Positions 12,601 to 28,200 of a stretch of DNA of 64,000 bases are shown here, piece by piece. This DNA comes from Lutjanus erythropterus. Its lineage: Eukaryota > Chordata > Actinopteri > Lutjaniformes > Lutjanidae. The stretch lies in the NCBI GenBank assembly GCA_020091685.1, contig CM034608.1:7413751-7477750 (forward strand), in the 5' to 3' direction. Position 1 is the stretch's first letter. Each line of letters begins with the position of its first letter. A model generated the notes under the pieces. The model was not told the DNA's origin, made no database searches, and saw nothing but the letters and a program-made list of their open reading frames with translations. The position numbers were made by a program, and so were the translations under genes.

Positions 12601-15600
12601 CAAACGATGTGTTATCAGAGCAGTGCTGCTGTGACAGATGGACAGAGGGAATCATTTAACACGAAGTTAGATTAGTCTTTTTAAAGGAAAGTGGTCCATA
12701 ACTCCAGGTAATATGAGAGGTGGATATGTGACAGTCAGAGATATTAGTTCAGTTGATATTGTAGCCTACAGTAAGTGATGTTACACTGTCAGGTGCAAAA
12801 GATAAAACTGGACCGAGACCTGCATAAAGACTCTGAGACAGCTGACAGAGATTTAGAGGTGGCTGTTCTGAAATATACCATTAAGATAAAAAAGACAAAA
12901 TTATCAGTAAATCTGCAGCTGTGATGATGATCTGTTGAAGAGAATATTTGTTTTGCACGTCGATATCATATTTTAACTCAGTAACAGGTGAATTGCTCAG
13001 ATTTTTCTTTTTATTACTTGTATGTACCGCTGCTGGTGTCACCTCACTGTATGCATATTTCCCAAAATGCAAAGCTATTCCTTTAACGTCCCGTGCAGTA
13101 GACAGTTCAGAAAGGTCTCTGTATAGTTTTTCTACCCAGTCAGAAAATGTTTCTTTCTGTTTTTTATTTCAGGGTATTCAAGGGGCAACAGGTATAAGGG
13201 GTCCTCAGGGAGAGAGGGGCCCCTTTGGCTTTCCAGGTTTTCCAGGCATCAAGGGCCAGCCAGGGCCCACAGGCACAGAGGTACAGTGTACAGCACTGTG
13301 GTTAATTGTCATCTTTTTTTTAAATAACATTGATCAGCATTAGTAGCTGTGCAGTGGATGTTTCTGACAAAGAACAAATTTCCAGGTCATGAATGAATTT
13401 TGATGCACAGTGGATATTTTGTTAAAAGTAAACTACAAGAAGGTCAAACTTAAAAATGCAATATAAAAGAAGACATTTAAAAGAAGTTGCACTATTTTTT
13501 AAACATACTAACTATAAACTAATATATAAACTATCCTAATGGTGGAGCTTAAAATTGTTTTCAGATAACATGTCATTTATTTTAGTTTTTAGAACAAGCT
13601 GATTTACAGGCAACATGTGAAACAAACTTCATTGCCAGGTTATTAACCCACTCTGTAGCATAGTATGTACATTGTAATATTGTATTTCATGCTCTTTTAA
13701 CCAGGAGAAAGAAGCTGCCTGCTGAAGGTGGAAAAAGATAAGCTTGACTGACTTTATATTTCTTCACTCAGGGCATGAATGGAGAAACTGGCCCTCAGGG
13801 AAAACAGGGCAGCCGTGGGTTAAAGGTCAGTGCTGGTTTGGGCGTCTGAACAAGAAATGTCACATGACTTCATATGTTGATCCAAATGTCACATTTAACT
13901 GTGAAACATTAGAGCTTCCAGCGGCCTCCTGCATGTTAATCTAACTCCTGTTTGTTTCTGTACTCCGTCACAAAGGTTTAATCATTTAAGCTAAGTTTTA
14001 GTAATTTTGTTTGTCTTTTAGACACAAGGTAAAATCTTGATTTGAATTCAGATGATTAAAATTTAATCCACAATTTACAGTTTGACTATTGATTCAAGGA
14101 ATTACAGGTGTCAGTTTTACAGTTTACAATACATGAATAATATCTTGCCTCTTTTTCTTCCCTTGTTTTCCATCTGCCTCTTCAGTGTCAGTAGGAAAAA
14201 AGGGCAACAATACCCCACCAAAAACTGTGTCATCCGTTTTGACGGACTCTAGATCCCTACCATATTTATATGCTGTACTCTTAAAGCATTTACTGTGATT
14301 ATTCACCTTCTCTAGTTTCAGGGATTCTTCTCTTATGGCTGCTGTTTTGTTGGTGAATGAAGTACAGTAGACAAACAGACTGTTAACAAACTTTAATTAA
14401 AGCCGCTACAAGGAACTTTCATGTTTTGTTGATTTTCGAGGGCCCCGTGGACAAAAGTACTTGCGTTTCCCAGTAATTACCACAAAAATATAACATCAAA
14501 ATCTCATCCTGCTTCTTTTTAACTGGCTAACAAACTACTCATTGTAACTTTGCCTGAGAAAATATAAATACAGGCTTGTTTCATCTGATTTCAAGGGGAA
14601 ACCAACCCAGTGGCAAAAAGAACAAGTCATTAAGAACAAGAATAATGAAATAAACGCTGACGGTCTCGTTAATTTATGCAGGTCATAAAGAGGAATCAGT
14701 AATTAACTGAGGCTGTAAACAGTTTGTGTTTTGTGGATTAACTATCAACAGCAGCTAACAGTGAGTGGTAGCCTACATGACTGAGAATAGGCCCTCCGAC
14801 CCCCTATCTATTATTTCTCTTTTACACTCAACAAAATAGAAACACTTTTGTTTTCACTATCATTTTTTATGAGTTGAAATAAAGGATCTAAGGCTTTCTG
14901 TGCACACAAAAGGCTTATTTCTCTTAAAGAAGTGGGCCAACATTCTGTAGGCCACAATTAACCCGATCAACTCCTGCCTCCAACCAAAAACAATGCCTGT
15001 AGCTCTAGTCATGTGAAGTCCGTAGTTCAGTGCCTAATAAATATCTGCAACTAACTGCACAGTTTAGAGTGTCCTTTTATTGTGACCAGTCCAAGGCACA
15101 AGAACAAGAACAATCATGTTTAATCAGCATCGCTATATGCCACACCTGTCAGGTGGAGGGAGCCAAAGAAGAAATGCTCACTAACAGATTTTGACAAACA
15201 AACAAACTCAATCTAACTAATAAGCATTTTGTGACTGAGACACAAGGATAACTTGTTACACATCATTCATTATTTTTGTAAATTCAGTACTGTTAAAATA
15301 CACACTTCACATGTCATTTCTGCTTTCTCATTACTTCACCCATGTTAATAAAAATCAAGACAATATACAAAGATACAAAAACACAAAGGAAGCAAGTCTT
15401 GTATATGTGGGTATTGAGGCTCAGCCACAGTCATTAACATCTGAACCTTTTTGAAGGGCAACAGGGGACCAGATGGACGAAACGGCAAACCAGGACCCAG
15501 AGGGAACAAGGTATGAATAACAGTAATATATGAATATAAAACTTAACAATACTGTGAGCATACAAATGCTTATTTGTAAATATCCATCCACGTTTATTTT

Positions 15601-16199
15601 CCTGACAAACAGTTTAGCTTGAGACACCTGTTGTGTAACCTGCTTTTGACTACACTCTTAGTTCTTGGTACTGATGTTATCCTCACTTTACTTTTCTCCA
15701 GGGTCGAACTGGACCGAGGGGCCATGCTGGCCAGCCGGGCCCATCGGTAAACTTCAAGCCTGTCACACATGATTCAAAATGTAGTCGAGATAAATTCTAT
15801 AAGAGCTCTGCTTCAAATTGCAGGTCTTTAAAAATTCTGAATATTGGTATTATAAACGCAAGGACCACAGGAGTAGTTATATTTTCCTGCAGTTTGAATT
15901 TATGAGGTCTTAATTTAAATTGTACATCCCTTGTCACATTTTATTTCCACTCTTTTTGTCATAATCAAACAGATACATTTGTCATAATATAATAATATAA
16001 GTCTATAATTAGAATACTGACCTGCAGAGAGAAAACACACAGTTCCACAGGATGAACAGTTTGTATTTGTGTTTGTGTGTTTTTTTGTTGCTCCCACACA
16101 GGGGTTGACGGGGCCACCTGGACCAGAGGGAGCAGAAGGAAAGCCTGGTACACAGGTTCCCATTCTCTATCATATTTCACTTTCATCGCCTGTAAATGT

Positions 16200-16237
<38 letters not shown>

Positions 16238-19200
16238 CTCTACTTCCTCCATTTATTATTCTGTGAATTTGTTTTATTTTTTAATATATATATATATATG
16301 TATAAATATATAATTTATGGACTTCACATCTCATTACCCACCTTGGTTTCAGTCCAATTGTATGTCTTTTATAGTGTAAAGAGGGAACAGACACTTCACT
16401 GCACATCATCACACATTTCACGTCTTTAAGGGAGAATGCTTCTCTGAATGCAAGATTTTATGACTGTTGGGTACAAGCTCAAAAGAGGGACATGCTGACA
16501 GACCGCTGAGACAGAAATGCCCTCAAACTGTCAAAACTGACTCCCAAGTTGAGTCGCAGCTCCTCTTACAGCATGTACTGGAGTAATTGTTGGTTTAGAC
16601 AGCAGGAGGCAGTCTTTGTACAGTACAGTAGTACAGTGGTGAGCTGTAAGTGGTGCCATGCTGAATCTCCTCATTCATCACTGTATTTTACACAGTAATG
16701 ACACAGAGCACTTAACTTGATTGTGGGATTTGTTTGCTTCTAATAAAGGGATAGATCCTTCATTAAGGATTAGTTGATTAATTAATTTGTCAATTGAAAG
16801 AAAACTAATTGTAGTAATTTTGATAATTGGTTGATAATTCAAGTCATTTACAAAGAAAACTGCCGAACACTCTATGGTTTTTACTATTTTTATACCGTTT
16901 TGCACTGTTGGTTGAAAATATCACCTTGGCCTCTGTGATACTTGTAATGGGAAAATCTCTATCATTAACCATATAATTATAAAAATAATCAACAGATTAA
17001 TCCTTAACTAAAATCGGTTATACTATCAAGTTTGTGTCTTGACTTTAATAACAAATGAAGAACAGTTTTAATGAAATTGATCGATATCCTTAGTTGCTTT
17101 CTAGCAAAAGGGTTAGCTGTGGAGATGGATCCCACTCTTATCTGTCTAGTAAATGTGAAGCCACAGCCAGGGAACAGTTAGCTTAGCTCAGCATGAAGAC
17201 TGGAAACAACTGGCCTGGCTCTGTCCAAAGGTAACAAAATCCCCCTTCACTCACCGCTAAAGCTCCGTAATAAACATGATGTATATGGTTTGGTAAATCC
17301 GTAGCTGTCAGCTGCAGTTTTGTCTTCACCCTGAGGTTCCCAGATCCAAGAAGTAGTCCAGCACATAAATCCCCTGCAGATTCTTTTAACCTTTTGGACG
17401 GAGTCTGCTTAACCCTCATGCTTCCACAGTAGTCAGTCAATTAATCCTCCCGCCTTGCTGCTACGAGGCTGTTTGTACCTTGCGGCATGAATGCTGTAAA
17501 ATGCATGTGAGAAAAGGGCAGCAGAGCATCAGGATAGTCCTGCTGGCCTTTTTTATCAGTGCAGTGATATCACCTCAGGCTCAGACTGGAAATGATTTAT
17601 TGCAGTATATTTACTACTTATCATGGCCACATCTGTTCCCTAACCACTTGGTAATTTTGATTGCCTTAAATTATTCATATTGCAACAATTTTTAAACATA
17701 TTGATATTGTTGTCAATCATCGTGTGGTTGCGGCTTTATATATATAATGAGCAGATATAAAAGAGGAATCAATCTTCTCATCATACTCTTGGCAAGAAAG
17801 CAAATGGGCGTAATTCTCAAAGTGTTGAACTGTAACTGTAAGATTCAATGACTTGATAAGATGGAGTTTCAGGTATTGTGTATAACTGAATTTGTTAAAG
17901 TGAAGCTATTTACTATTTGCACTCTGAATGACCTGTGCTGCTGGGGAAAATTGCATTGTTGGTATTTTTTTTCTCTCTGCGTTTCAGGGCCTCTCAGGTG
18001 CAGCTGGCAGTGTTGGCAGTAAAGGGCTGACGGTAAGACTGTTAGCCTCAGAACGACCTCAGCGTTCAGCTCATGACATCATCGCCTGTGTAGGCTCTTT
18101 GCCACAAGCTGCAGGGTTCAGCCGAAAAAAACAACACATTATTACGGTTTTACAAGACAGCCCTGGATTACATGTAGAAGGTTTTATTGATTCATGAGCA
18201 GGAAAACACGACAAATACTGCCAACAAAAAAGTTTTAACAGGACAGAGCAGAACCTGCTACCAGCCAGTTAAAGATATCAGGTGTCCTCAGCATACATGT
18301 GTGTGTCACACACATATTTATTATGTATACATATTATATGTAGCACAGACACATTCTTTGGTCAAAAGTATGTGGTCACTTTAACATTGCACTCATATTG
18401 TTTGTAATTGTTGAACATGTCATTCCAAACTATGAAAAAACAGCCTTGACTCTGCTGGTTTCATTGCCTGATATCAGACAGAACAGTGAACTTGTTACAC
18501 TCTGTTTCCATCTTCAGTCTGACATTGCTTCCACTGTAACCAATTTCACTGGGGAAATAGGGATTCGATTTTCCCTAACCAATCACCAGAGACCAACATA
18601 TTTGCCTGAATCTAACATCGTTTTAAATTGACACTGAGGTGTAACCATGCCAACAGCCTGCTTTTTCTGGGTAAAGTGAAGAGAGGATAAGAAGAAAAGA
18701 ATACAGCCTCGATACAGGGTCTGTCTTTTCTATAGTGGTCGCCTTTGTTGTTATTAGCAAGCATTAGTCCCACACGAGGCACTGAAAAAAAAATGCTGTT
18801 TCATGTCACGATGCAAGACAAATTGGTCAACTCGGTAGAGTGGGCAGATTCAGGTAACTAATATCTGGCTTTCCACCAGATTTTGCTTGGCTGCAGGGAT
18901 TTTCTCCCATGAAAGTATTTGTGATGTCCAGCACTGATGTTGGGTGATAAGCTCTGGCTCATAGTCGGTGTTCCAGTTCATACCACAGGTGGTGGATAAG
19001 GCTGAGGTCAGGGTTCTCTGCAGGCCAGTTTACCAAACAGAGAAAACCCTTCCTTTACAGACATAGGTTTGTGGACAGAGTATTGTCATGTTGAAACAGG
19101 GAAAGTTCACAAAGTTAGAAGCACATCATTGTCTAAAATATCATTGTATGCTGTTGCATTCAGATTTCATTTCAATGAAATTACGTGGGACAAATTATGA

Positions 19201-22200
19201 AACATCCAGCCCCAAGCCAAATTTTATTCCAACTGATGACTTTTTATGATGAAACTCAGAAAACTGGACTTAGTACTCACAAACTCATGATGTACTGTTG
19301 CTGAGTAACACAATTTATATTACCAAATTATCACTCAGCACATTATTAATTGGTCACGTTAACGAAGACAAATGTAGCCTGTTAAAGAATTAAACTCTTA
19401 ATCACAAATACATTATCCATACTGACATTTAGACAGTAGGAAATGACTAAGAAACAATTAAATGGCAGATTAAACAACTATCAGTAAAATACTGAATCAA
19501 CTGATTCAAACCAATAATTTAACAGCTCACTGCGCGCCTCTTAATTACTAGAAATAAAAGGCAGTTTGTACCACATTTGCACTTTTATATTTTTGGTCAG
19601 CAACTCTCATCCCGCTCTGCCCAGTTTCTCTTCTTGTTGCGTTTTCTTGCTTCTTTTCTTACTTCTGCTACTTTTTCAGGGTTTGCAAGGAGTTGCTGGG
19701 GACCGAGGAGCAGATGGCCCACCGGGTCCTCCGGTATGCTTTCATTGTCATTCTGTGGTCGTGTTATTTTGAAAAAGAAACTTTTAGAGACGAGGCAGCC
19801 AGGGAGGAAGTTTGTTTGAGATGAACAGATCCTTTGAAGCATGTAGCTCAAGAAAGAGCAGCTGGGTCGATTGTATATCTGTTTCCTATGAAACCAGTGG
19901 TTAAGCTAACAGCCAATAGGGTTTTGTTCAGGGATGAGAAACTAGGCTGAGCGAGAAACACTGTGGTGATATCAGTTTAACAGCAGACAATGGCAGATTT
20001 CTCTCAATGTTAAGCTTGACCAGTAGCATCGTTGTTTTCACTATCAGTGTTGCCGTAAAGTACACGGTTACGTTATGGCTAATGTAATGTCCATGCAGTC
20101 TTGTGAATCTGATTGGCCGGACAGATAAATGGATGGTGTTGATTGGTACTTGGACCTTTGATAACAGAGTGTTTTTATCTGACAGGGAGCACCAGGGAAA
20201 CCAGGACCTCCAGGATCACCTGGACCCCCAGGAGACGGGGTGAGTTCATAGGCGCAGAACAGTCATGACCTCTGTTACACCAGCCAACACTGGTATGTGC
20301 TGCATGTGTGTATTTTGTCATGATGTCTTACATGGATGTGTGTTTTCTCAGGGTTTCACAGGGAAGCCAGGCATGGAGGGACCTCAGGGCCTAGTAGGCA
20401 TGTATGTAAGTGATTCTTCAGCAGGGCAGATACAAGGAATGCACCTGTACTATATTTTCACAGCATATTCATAATGAATGCAGGATGCACACATGTTGCA
20501 CATCAAGACACGTTAAAGATGGCATTCTTACCTGTTACCTGTATGTGTTAATTAATTGATCTAGGTCAGATGTAGGAGTATTTTTTACCAAGAAACTGAT
20601 GCAACAGGACTCTTCTGAAAGACTGGAGAAACCAGCTAGAATAAGCACGATGTTCAAAGTATCCAGCAGAAAAACCCCACCTCCTCCCTTCACTACTCCC
20701 TCTAAACACACCACCAAAACACATGAACCCTGGAGTCCACAAGAGCACGGGGAAGAAGAGCATAGCACATCATTTTCATCGCTAACCATACCCAGCTACC
20801 TCATTCATATGAATAATAAACAAACAATGAATATGGCTATTGTTAATACTCACATCTGTTGTGTACCATGTTAATAGTAGCTTTAGCAATATATCTAGCC
20901 TTGTTGAAGACGCAATGACTGCACAGGCAGAGTGCTTGGGGGTAGGCAGGTATGTAGGTCACAGGCAGAAAGGCCATCCAGTCATTTCATTAGGGCCGAA
21001 CGATTGTTTAAATTTTCATTTGTCAGAGCATCTGATTTATCAATTGCTGTTGGAACATAAAGATGTTTAAAATAATTATAACAATGAATGCTTCTGAAAT
21101 TAATGATTTTAAAAATGACACCATATTCAGGAAATAAGTAGGATTTATATAGATATACTAAGAAGTTTTTAATTGATTGAATCATATTATGGCTTTTCTA
21201 TGTCCCTTCACACACACAGGCACACACACACACACAATTTTTTGACATTGTTCACGGAGTATGTAGTAAATTATCCTGTTGAGATAAACACAACTCCGAA
21301 ATTCTTCCAGCAATACAAAGTGAAGAGAACATGATGTCTTTCTAAGTAATAAAAAGTTTTTATAAGTTAGAAAACAAGAATATTTATCCCACAAGTAGAT
21401 TAGTTGCAGAGTGTTAGCTCAGAACATCGACCGTTCTAATTGTAAGATAATTATTTGAAGGTACAGCCAGCAAGTAGTTCAACTTTCCATAAAACTAAAA
21501 GCTGGGGAAAACAGCCAGCGCGGTTCTGAACACGGTAAAAAAAAAGGTATAAAATGCACCTACCAGCTCCTCTAGTGCTCTCTAATAATGTTATATCTTG
21601 TACAAAAATATATACCTACTGAATTAGGAGTATATTTCTCAAAAATGCAAACTATTCCTATGCAATTCTGATTTTTACTCATCTCCTTATACTCAAAACA
21701 CCAAATTATTGTGGTATTTTAGAAAAAGGAAAATAATTACTCCTAACCTACCCCTACAATTTTCTGGCAAAGCCTTTGTGACATTAATTGACGATTAATG
21801 ATGTTCTTCCATCTGTTATTCCTTCTTCCATCAGGGTATCCAGGGGTCGGTGGGCATGCGTGGGCCTCCAGGGTTCCCAGGACAGAGGGTAAGGTCATCT
21901 CTCTCTCACTTCTCTCAAATGTTAAAATCAATGACAATAATAAAATCTTCTTTTTCTTCTGCACCAGGGCGAGCCAGGTTTACGAGGTTTACCTGGGCCT
22001 GTTGGGAAGCCAGGACCTGCAGTAAGTGTCTGTAGTTTATTTTTGTTTTTTCCCATCTCCCAACCCCTGGGAACTATTAGGGGTTATACGAGAGTAGGAC
22101 GGAGTATTGTTCAGAGGATTTGATTAAGACAGCAGCTGTGTGTGGGTCACACCGAGGAGGGTTTGGAAAATAAAGGTAAACCACTGAAGTGTGCAGCTGG

Positions 22201-25200
22201 TGTGCAGGGACTGCCTGTTTATGGAGGTGAACGGGTCAGAGTGATTGATTTTGTTGGGGCCACTGGTGGCAAATCTAAAGGCAGAGTGAGATGGCACGTC
22301 CACCTAATAGAGGACAAATAAATTGCTCCAATCACTGCCCTCCAGCCTGTCCCCTGAAATCCAGAGTGTCAGGTGACATCCTCAATGACAAAGCAGTTTT
22401 CTCTACGTATTACAGCAAAGTTCCATGGTGTAGTTTTTGGCAACAGAGGAGAAAAGCCAGTGCTGACTGATGAGTTTTGACAAAGTTTTGCAGTCTCCAC
22501 AGCTTCCCTGTAAACTTGGTCTCAGTAGTTTCATTGAGGCTAATACTGGGGTTGAAAAGTGACAATGGGCTTCATGCATGAATGTTTTCTTATTTGTGTT
22601 GATACAGTAAATCCATGTAAGGGCCATCTGCAAACCACAAAACAACAAGCTGAAAGGAAAAAGAAAGGAAATGTAAGCTAAGGGCAGCAAAAAGAGAAAA
22701 AAGAAAGTTTCAACAGACATGGATGAGCACATTGGGTCTGTCATTGGAGAGGTTTCTTTGTTGGGGAGCAGTCAGGTGTGGCCACTTCGTTTGCTCCACC
22801 CGGCCAGTGAGCCACCATGTTCCAGATGTGATTCTGTGCATTATTTACCCAAGAACAAACTGGAGGTACACAAGTTTTAATGATAGCGGTGTAACTGTAC
22901 ATCAGTCTGTATCGATATATAGATTCAGTGTTTGGTGGTCCAGTATCATCAATGCAAAGTGAAAATACTGATTTTATATTGTCCTCTTTAAGATGCCTTT
23001 ATTTTGACATTTCCATGTCATGTCTGTCACAAATGTTTGGAGGAGTTTGGTTCTAAAATGAATGAGTCATAATTTTGTTGCTTTTTATGAGTTGTCTTAA
23101 ATGAACATATGATATCATCTGATATCAATTGCAGGCCCCTGAATTGTACTGAATCAAAATCGTATCGTGGCAGACCTTGTGATATTGGCAAATATCATAT
23201 CATAGTCCAAAGAATCAATATAATATCATATCGTGATGAAACTTGTGATTTACATTCCTAATTGATGACTGCCTCAAAAGTTCTTAAATCGTTCACACAC
23301 ACAATTTAAGATCAAATCTGGGGGCATGAAAGATTCATGCATGAGGCCAAGAGTTTTTTAGATTCTAGAGTATTTCAATAACTTTATCTCTTATTGCAGC
23401 AAATGTGCCACAGAATCTGACAGTTTTAAATAGGTATTTTAGGTAATTATAGGTATATTAGGTAAAAGGACATCACAGACACAAAAAAAAACAGATAGTG
23501 TGGGGAAAAAACATGAAAACAAAGACAAGATGCAATACAACAGTAACTTAGCAACCTATCCAAAAAACAAAGTTTTCAATATGAAGCTGAAAGGTCAGTC
23601 TTTCTTCTTGAAAGTTGACAAATTTTCGGCACCCTTACAAATCAATCGTCCTCCTCTGGTTGGTTAGATTTGGGAACAAGAAGGTCCCTCTTGCATGGAA
23701 ATGGTTACTTTCAGTAATGGAAGTGAGACTTTCTCTGAAGTTCACTCCTTGTCCACAGTCCTCCCTGCAGTGTCATTGTACACGCTTCTTTGCTCACTCA
23801 TGTGGCTGCCCACTGCTGTGGTGAAATCCATCAATCTGTCAGAGAATAAAGCTAAACAGTGCTGAGAAGGTGGATTCATCAGCTGCTGGCTTGAACACTG
23901 AATACAGCAGTGAACTGAGTGCTTGTGTGCCCACTTTGTTGAATGCATTAAAAGCCCCTCATTGTGGTAGAAAATAATTGACAACCTGAGTGAGTTTCTA
24001 GAGTTTCTACTTTCCCGAAAATATTTTTGTCAATATCACGTCCGTACTTTATTCTCAGAGAAAATGAAAGAAAATGAAATGAGAGATCTGGAAAATAGAC
24101 ACAGTCTGTGGAGAGCATTGTTTGTCAAAAAGTGACCTCAATGATACAGTGATAGACTATTCAGAGTTCACAGTTTGTCAAAAAACTTTGCTTTTGCTGA
24201 AGGTTGAGGTAAGGTAAGAAGAAATCATTACTCACTCACTCATTAAAAATATTCCAAAATTGTTTTCACTTGTACTTTTAAATTATTGTATTGCACATTT
24301 TCCCTATTTGTATCTTCATTTCATCAATTTATATTCATGTTGTTGTGAAAATGTTTAGGAAGATGATTCAAATTATATTTATTTTTTTATTTTAGAAAAA
24401 ATGACTTGGCTCTTCCCTTCCTTTACTGTGCTCAGACAGAAGTGTGAGCTGTGGGTGTGATTAGCATGTTCTGACTTGTCTGTTTTTCTTTTTCAGGGTC
24501 CGCCGGGTCCCCCTGGAGAGAAGGGACGCCAGGGACCTCAGGTGAGAGGCACCTTTAATAGGAGAGTTTGTTCCCCAAATCAGAGAGAACTAATTGTTTT
24601 GCTAATACACGGTTTTTAATCATTCAATAATCAGTATTCCACAGTATCACTTGTTGTGTCTTCAGTTTGTATAGCATTTCTAGCAATGCTTAGAGTAAAG
24701 CCCAGTGAAGAAAAACCTGTTAAAAACAACAGATTTAGAGCTTTACACTGTGGACAAGGAGAAAATTCAAAGTAATGTTATGCACATGAAGAGGATTACA
24801 TATGTTGACGTTGGTTACTGTTAGATTCTCTCTTATGGTATTTCAGCCACAGACTGTAAAATAAATATCCCAAAAAGCCATTGTGATCTGGCCGCCACCA
24901 TCTTGGCAGCGCCTGCATTCACCTGACTCTCAGCTAATCCCAAAATTGGCAAGGATGTGGAGCATGAGTGTAGCTGAGGCTGCGAATGAAGCAGCTATCT
25001 ATCGACATGCCATCTGTGACAGTACTCACTTTTCACTCCAAGCACGCATAACCTAAATTATGCATAACTTAAAGCTAGAGCTGGAAGAAACGATTATTTT
25101 CATGGTCGATTAATCTGACAATTATTGTCATAAAATGGTGAAAAATGTTGATCAGATCAGATCAATCAAAATAAAGAAGTAGAGACACCAGAAAATATTC

Positions 25201-28200
25201 ACAAATATTCACTTTTTTTTCTTAATAGATTACTAAAACTGATTAATCAATTATCAAAATAGTTGACAGTTAATGTGGTGATGGTAATAGTACAGTTAAA
25301 AGCTGTACATAAGATTCACCTTTTATGTAACATGCCGAGAACCAGCCTGAAGGAACAAATGAATTCATTGGGAAAGTTTCAGAACTATGAGACCAGTTCT
25401 CTCAACTTTCTGTTTCCTAATCAACCAGTGACAAAAGTGCAACTTTTGTTGTTTCTCACAGGGTCGGCCTGGAGATGATGGACCCACAGGAATACAGGGC
25501 CCACCAGTAAGTTATAGTTCGCATCCAGCGTTCGTAGGACCGTATTTCACAATACTCGCTATGTGTTTGCATTCAAGAGTCATTTTAATTGGGTGCAGAG
25601 CTTTTTTCTTGTGTTTTAGTTTTGGTTTGATTATATGACTCATCGTTTGGATAGATGATGAGCACAGAACGAGGGGTATTCAAGCAGCAAAGTTCAGGTT
25701 TGTTTCAAACATCACAAGGATTTGTACCACTGCTGCCTGCCTCAAAGACAAAAGCTACTGTTGTGTTCTGGACAAAAAAACACTATTAAATCCAAAGTTC
25801 TGTATATTCCTTCAACCAGACAGACCTTTTGTTCCTTTTGATCAGTATTGTTGTACACAAGACGGAGAAAGAAAGCACCAATACAATATGATCATTAAAT
25901 ATATAATATTATGATTAAATCTAAACAGTCACTCAGTCATGAACTAGTCAAACCTTACTGTTCCAAAATTGAATGAAAAGGGGTGATTTAATTGATTAGT
26001 TATCACATTCATCCCTGTAACACCTGCTGATATTTTATCATTCACCCATGCATCAGTCGTCACTTAATTAGGAAAATGTCTTTGACTCTACGTGCTGATG
26101 TGACCCACTGATTCACAAAAACAAATTTTCCAGTGTGTACGTCTGGCTGTGTATGTGTACATTTGTTTGTATGTGTTTGTATATGTACATGCATCTCCAA
26201 TCTATCTGTCAGTCTATCTGTTGATATGAAAATGGATATGCAGCGAAGACACAATGAAGCAACAACAGACACAGAATGTGCAGAAATGTACAGATTACAG
26301 ATTATATCACCAGATGAATGTTTAAGACTGATCAGCTTTAATCTGTACGCCTGTGCATCTTGTGTGACCTCTAGGGCCCTCCAGGTCTCCCAGGTGCTGA
26401 TGGGACAACTGGAAAACCTGGACCCCGAGGAAGCCAAGGGCCCCCAGGGCCTCAGGGGCCGCAGGGGCCAGCAGGAATCCCAGTGAGTGGGTACCTACCA
26501 TCAACTGCTGCTTTTACTTGCATATTCCAGACTTCTTATGGTCTGGAAAGATGAATATCTCTTAATATTTTTAATTTGAATAAAAGTCTATGAAGTGCTC
26601 ACAAGATCTAAAGCAAAAACAGTTTTTTAACCTTGTGTTTGTCGGATGTCCTCAGGGCTCACAGGGTGCTGATGGCTTATTAGGAGCAGCAGGGGAACGA
26701 GGCCCCAAGGTAAACTATAGTTCATATGAGAATCATGTGATGTCAGTGCTTTATTATATTTTTGTCTGTGTGACCTTCATTTAAGTTGATTTACTGAACT
26801 GATGCTGTAACTGTCAGGGTTTACCTGGTTTGTCTGGTGATGCTGGCCCCACAGGACAAGATGGACAACAGGTTGGTTTAGAAAAAACTATTTCATATAC
26901 CCAATTTAAAAAAAAATCTTTGCCTGCTCTACTTTTTTCCAAGCACACCCTTTTTGTAAACACATAAAAATAATAGTAAACTCTTAATAGAATAAAAATA
27001 AAGTTACAGGTGCCTCTTAAAACAACAGAAAAAATACTGTAAAATAAAACACTAAAAATTGCACGCAGCACAAAACTAGGACACAGTAATAAAAATGTTA
27101 TATTTTGAAATAAAAATGTGTTGAAAGTTTAATATGATAACTGAGACAGAGAAAAGATGATGAAGATGTCACCTTTACAGTTACAGAGGGAGGCAACAAG
27201 ATTTGATCATGATGGTTTTTGAATCAAACCTCGTCAGTGTGTTCATCTCATTGACTGTAAATTAAGATGGATGACACGTCACCACTCCCTCCCACTGTAC
27301 AAAAATGAAGAAAATAGGAGAACTGCCATCTTGCACTGTTGTATACAGAGTCTGAGCTGTAGTGATCCACAGAATCAATATCCCGTGCGTACACCGTGGC
27401 CAGCAGGGTTCAGCTGTCAAACATCATGTGAAACCCCCTTTTTTATAGCATCAAATAATTCATTAAAACCAAAGACATCTGAAAAATGAAGACTTGACCT
27501 TGCATAAGCATGTAAAGAACTGCCTAAAATGACAAAAAAAAAACTTGACTTAATGTGTACTTTTTAGTTCAGCCTGATGTCCCATTTGCTTTCATGGAGG
27601 GGGCGGGATTTCTAACCTTTACTGCTGCCAGCGATGAGGATCAAGATGTTTTGGTTTCACCTCTGGGGAAAAGTCTTGTTGTCCATATTTATACATGCCA
27701 GTGGTTCGTCTACATTAGTTGTGTGGGAGAGCAGAGGACAGTTTTTTGTCAGCTGATGATTGTTATGACTTTTGACTCATCAGGGTCTCCCCGGCCAAAC
27801 AGGAACCGAAGGCCCGCCTGGACAGAAAGGAGACCAGGTCAGTGATCACTGTAGCATCATTCCTGGTTCTTTACATCACTGTTTGTTCATACCAACATTA
27901 AATCACTTAAAGTCTGTTTTTATTTTGTAAGATGTGAGACCAAATTGATTTTGTTTAATGTTGTGGAAAAGTCTGCTGCCTGAGGTGTGAGGGAGTAAAA
28001 CCTTTTGACAACCAACCAGCCATGTGGTGGCACCGAGAGGCCTGCGGTCAATAGCTTTATCTGATTTGCTGTCTTTTTCGTTACAATGTTTGACAGGGGG
28101 ACACAGGACCTTGTGGGCAACCTGGTACTCCAGGTCCCCTGGGAGAGAGAGGACCTGAGGGCCGAAAAGGCTTACAGGGACCACCTGGACCTGCGGGTAA

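Noticed and set aside
16069-16429. Val/Cys-rich and His/Thr-rich frames
   Set aside because: Translation of the GT microsatellite next to collagen exon 21.
20535-20874. Overlapping frames of 65-91 residues on both strands
   Set aside because: Intronic, no splice context or family match.
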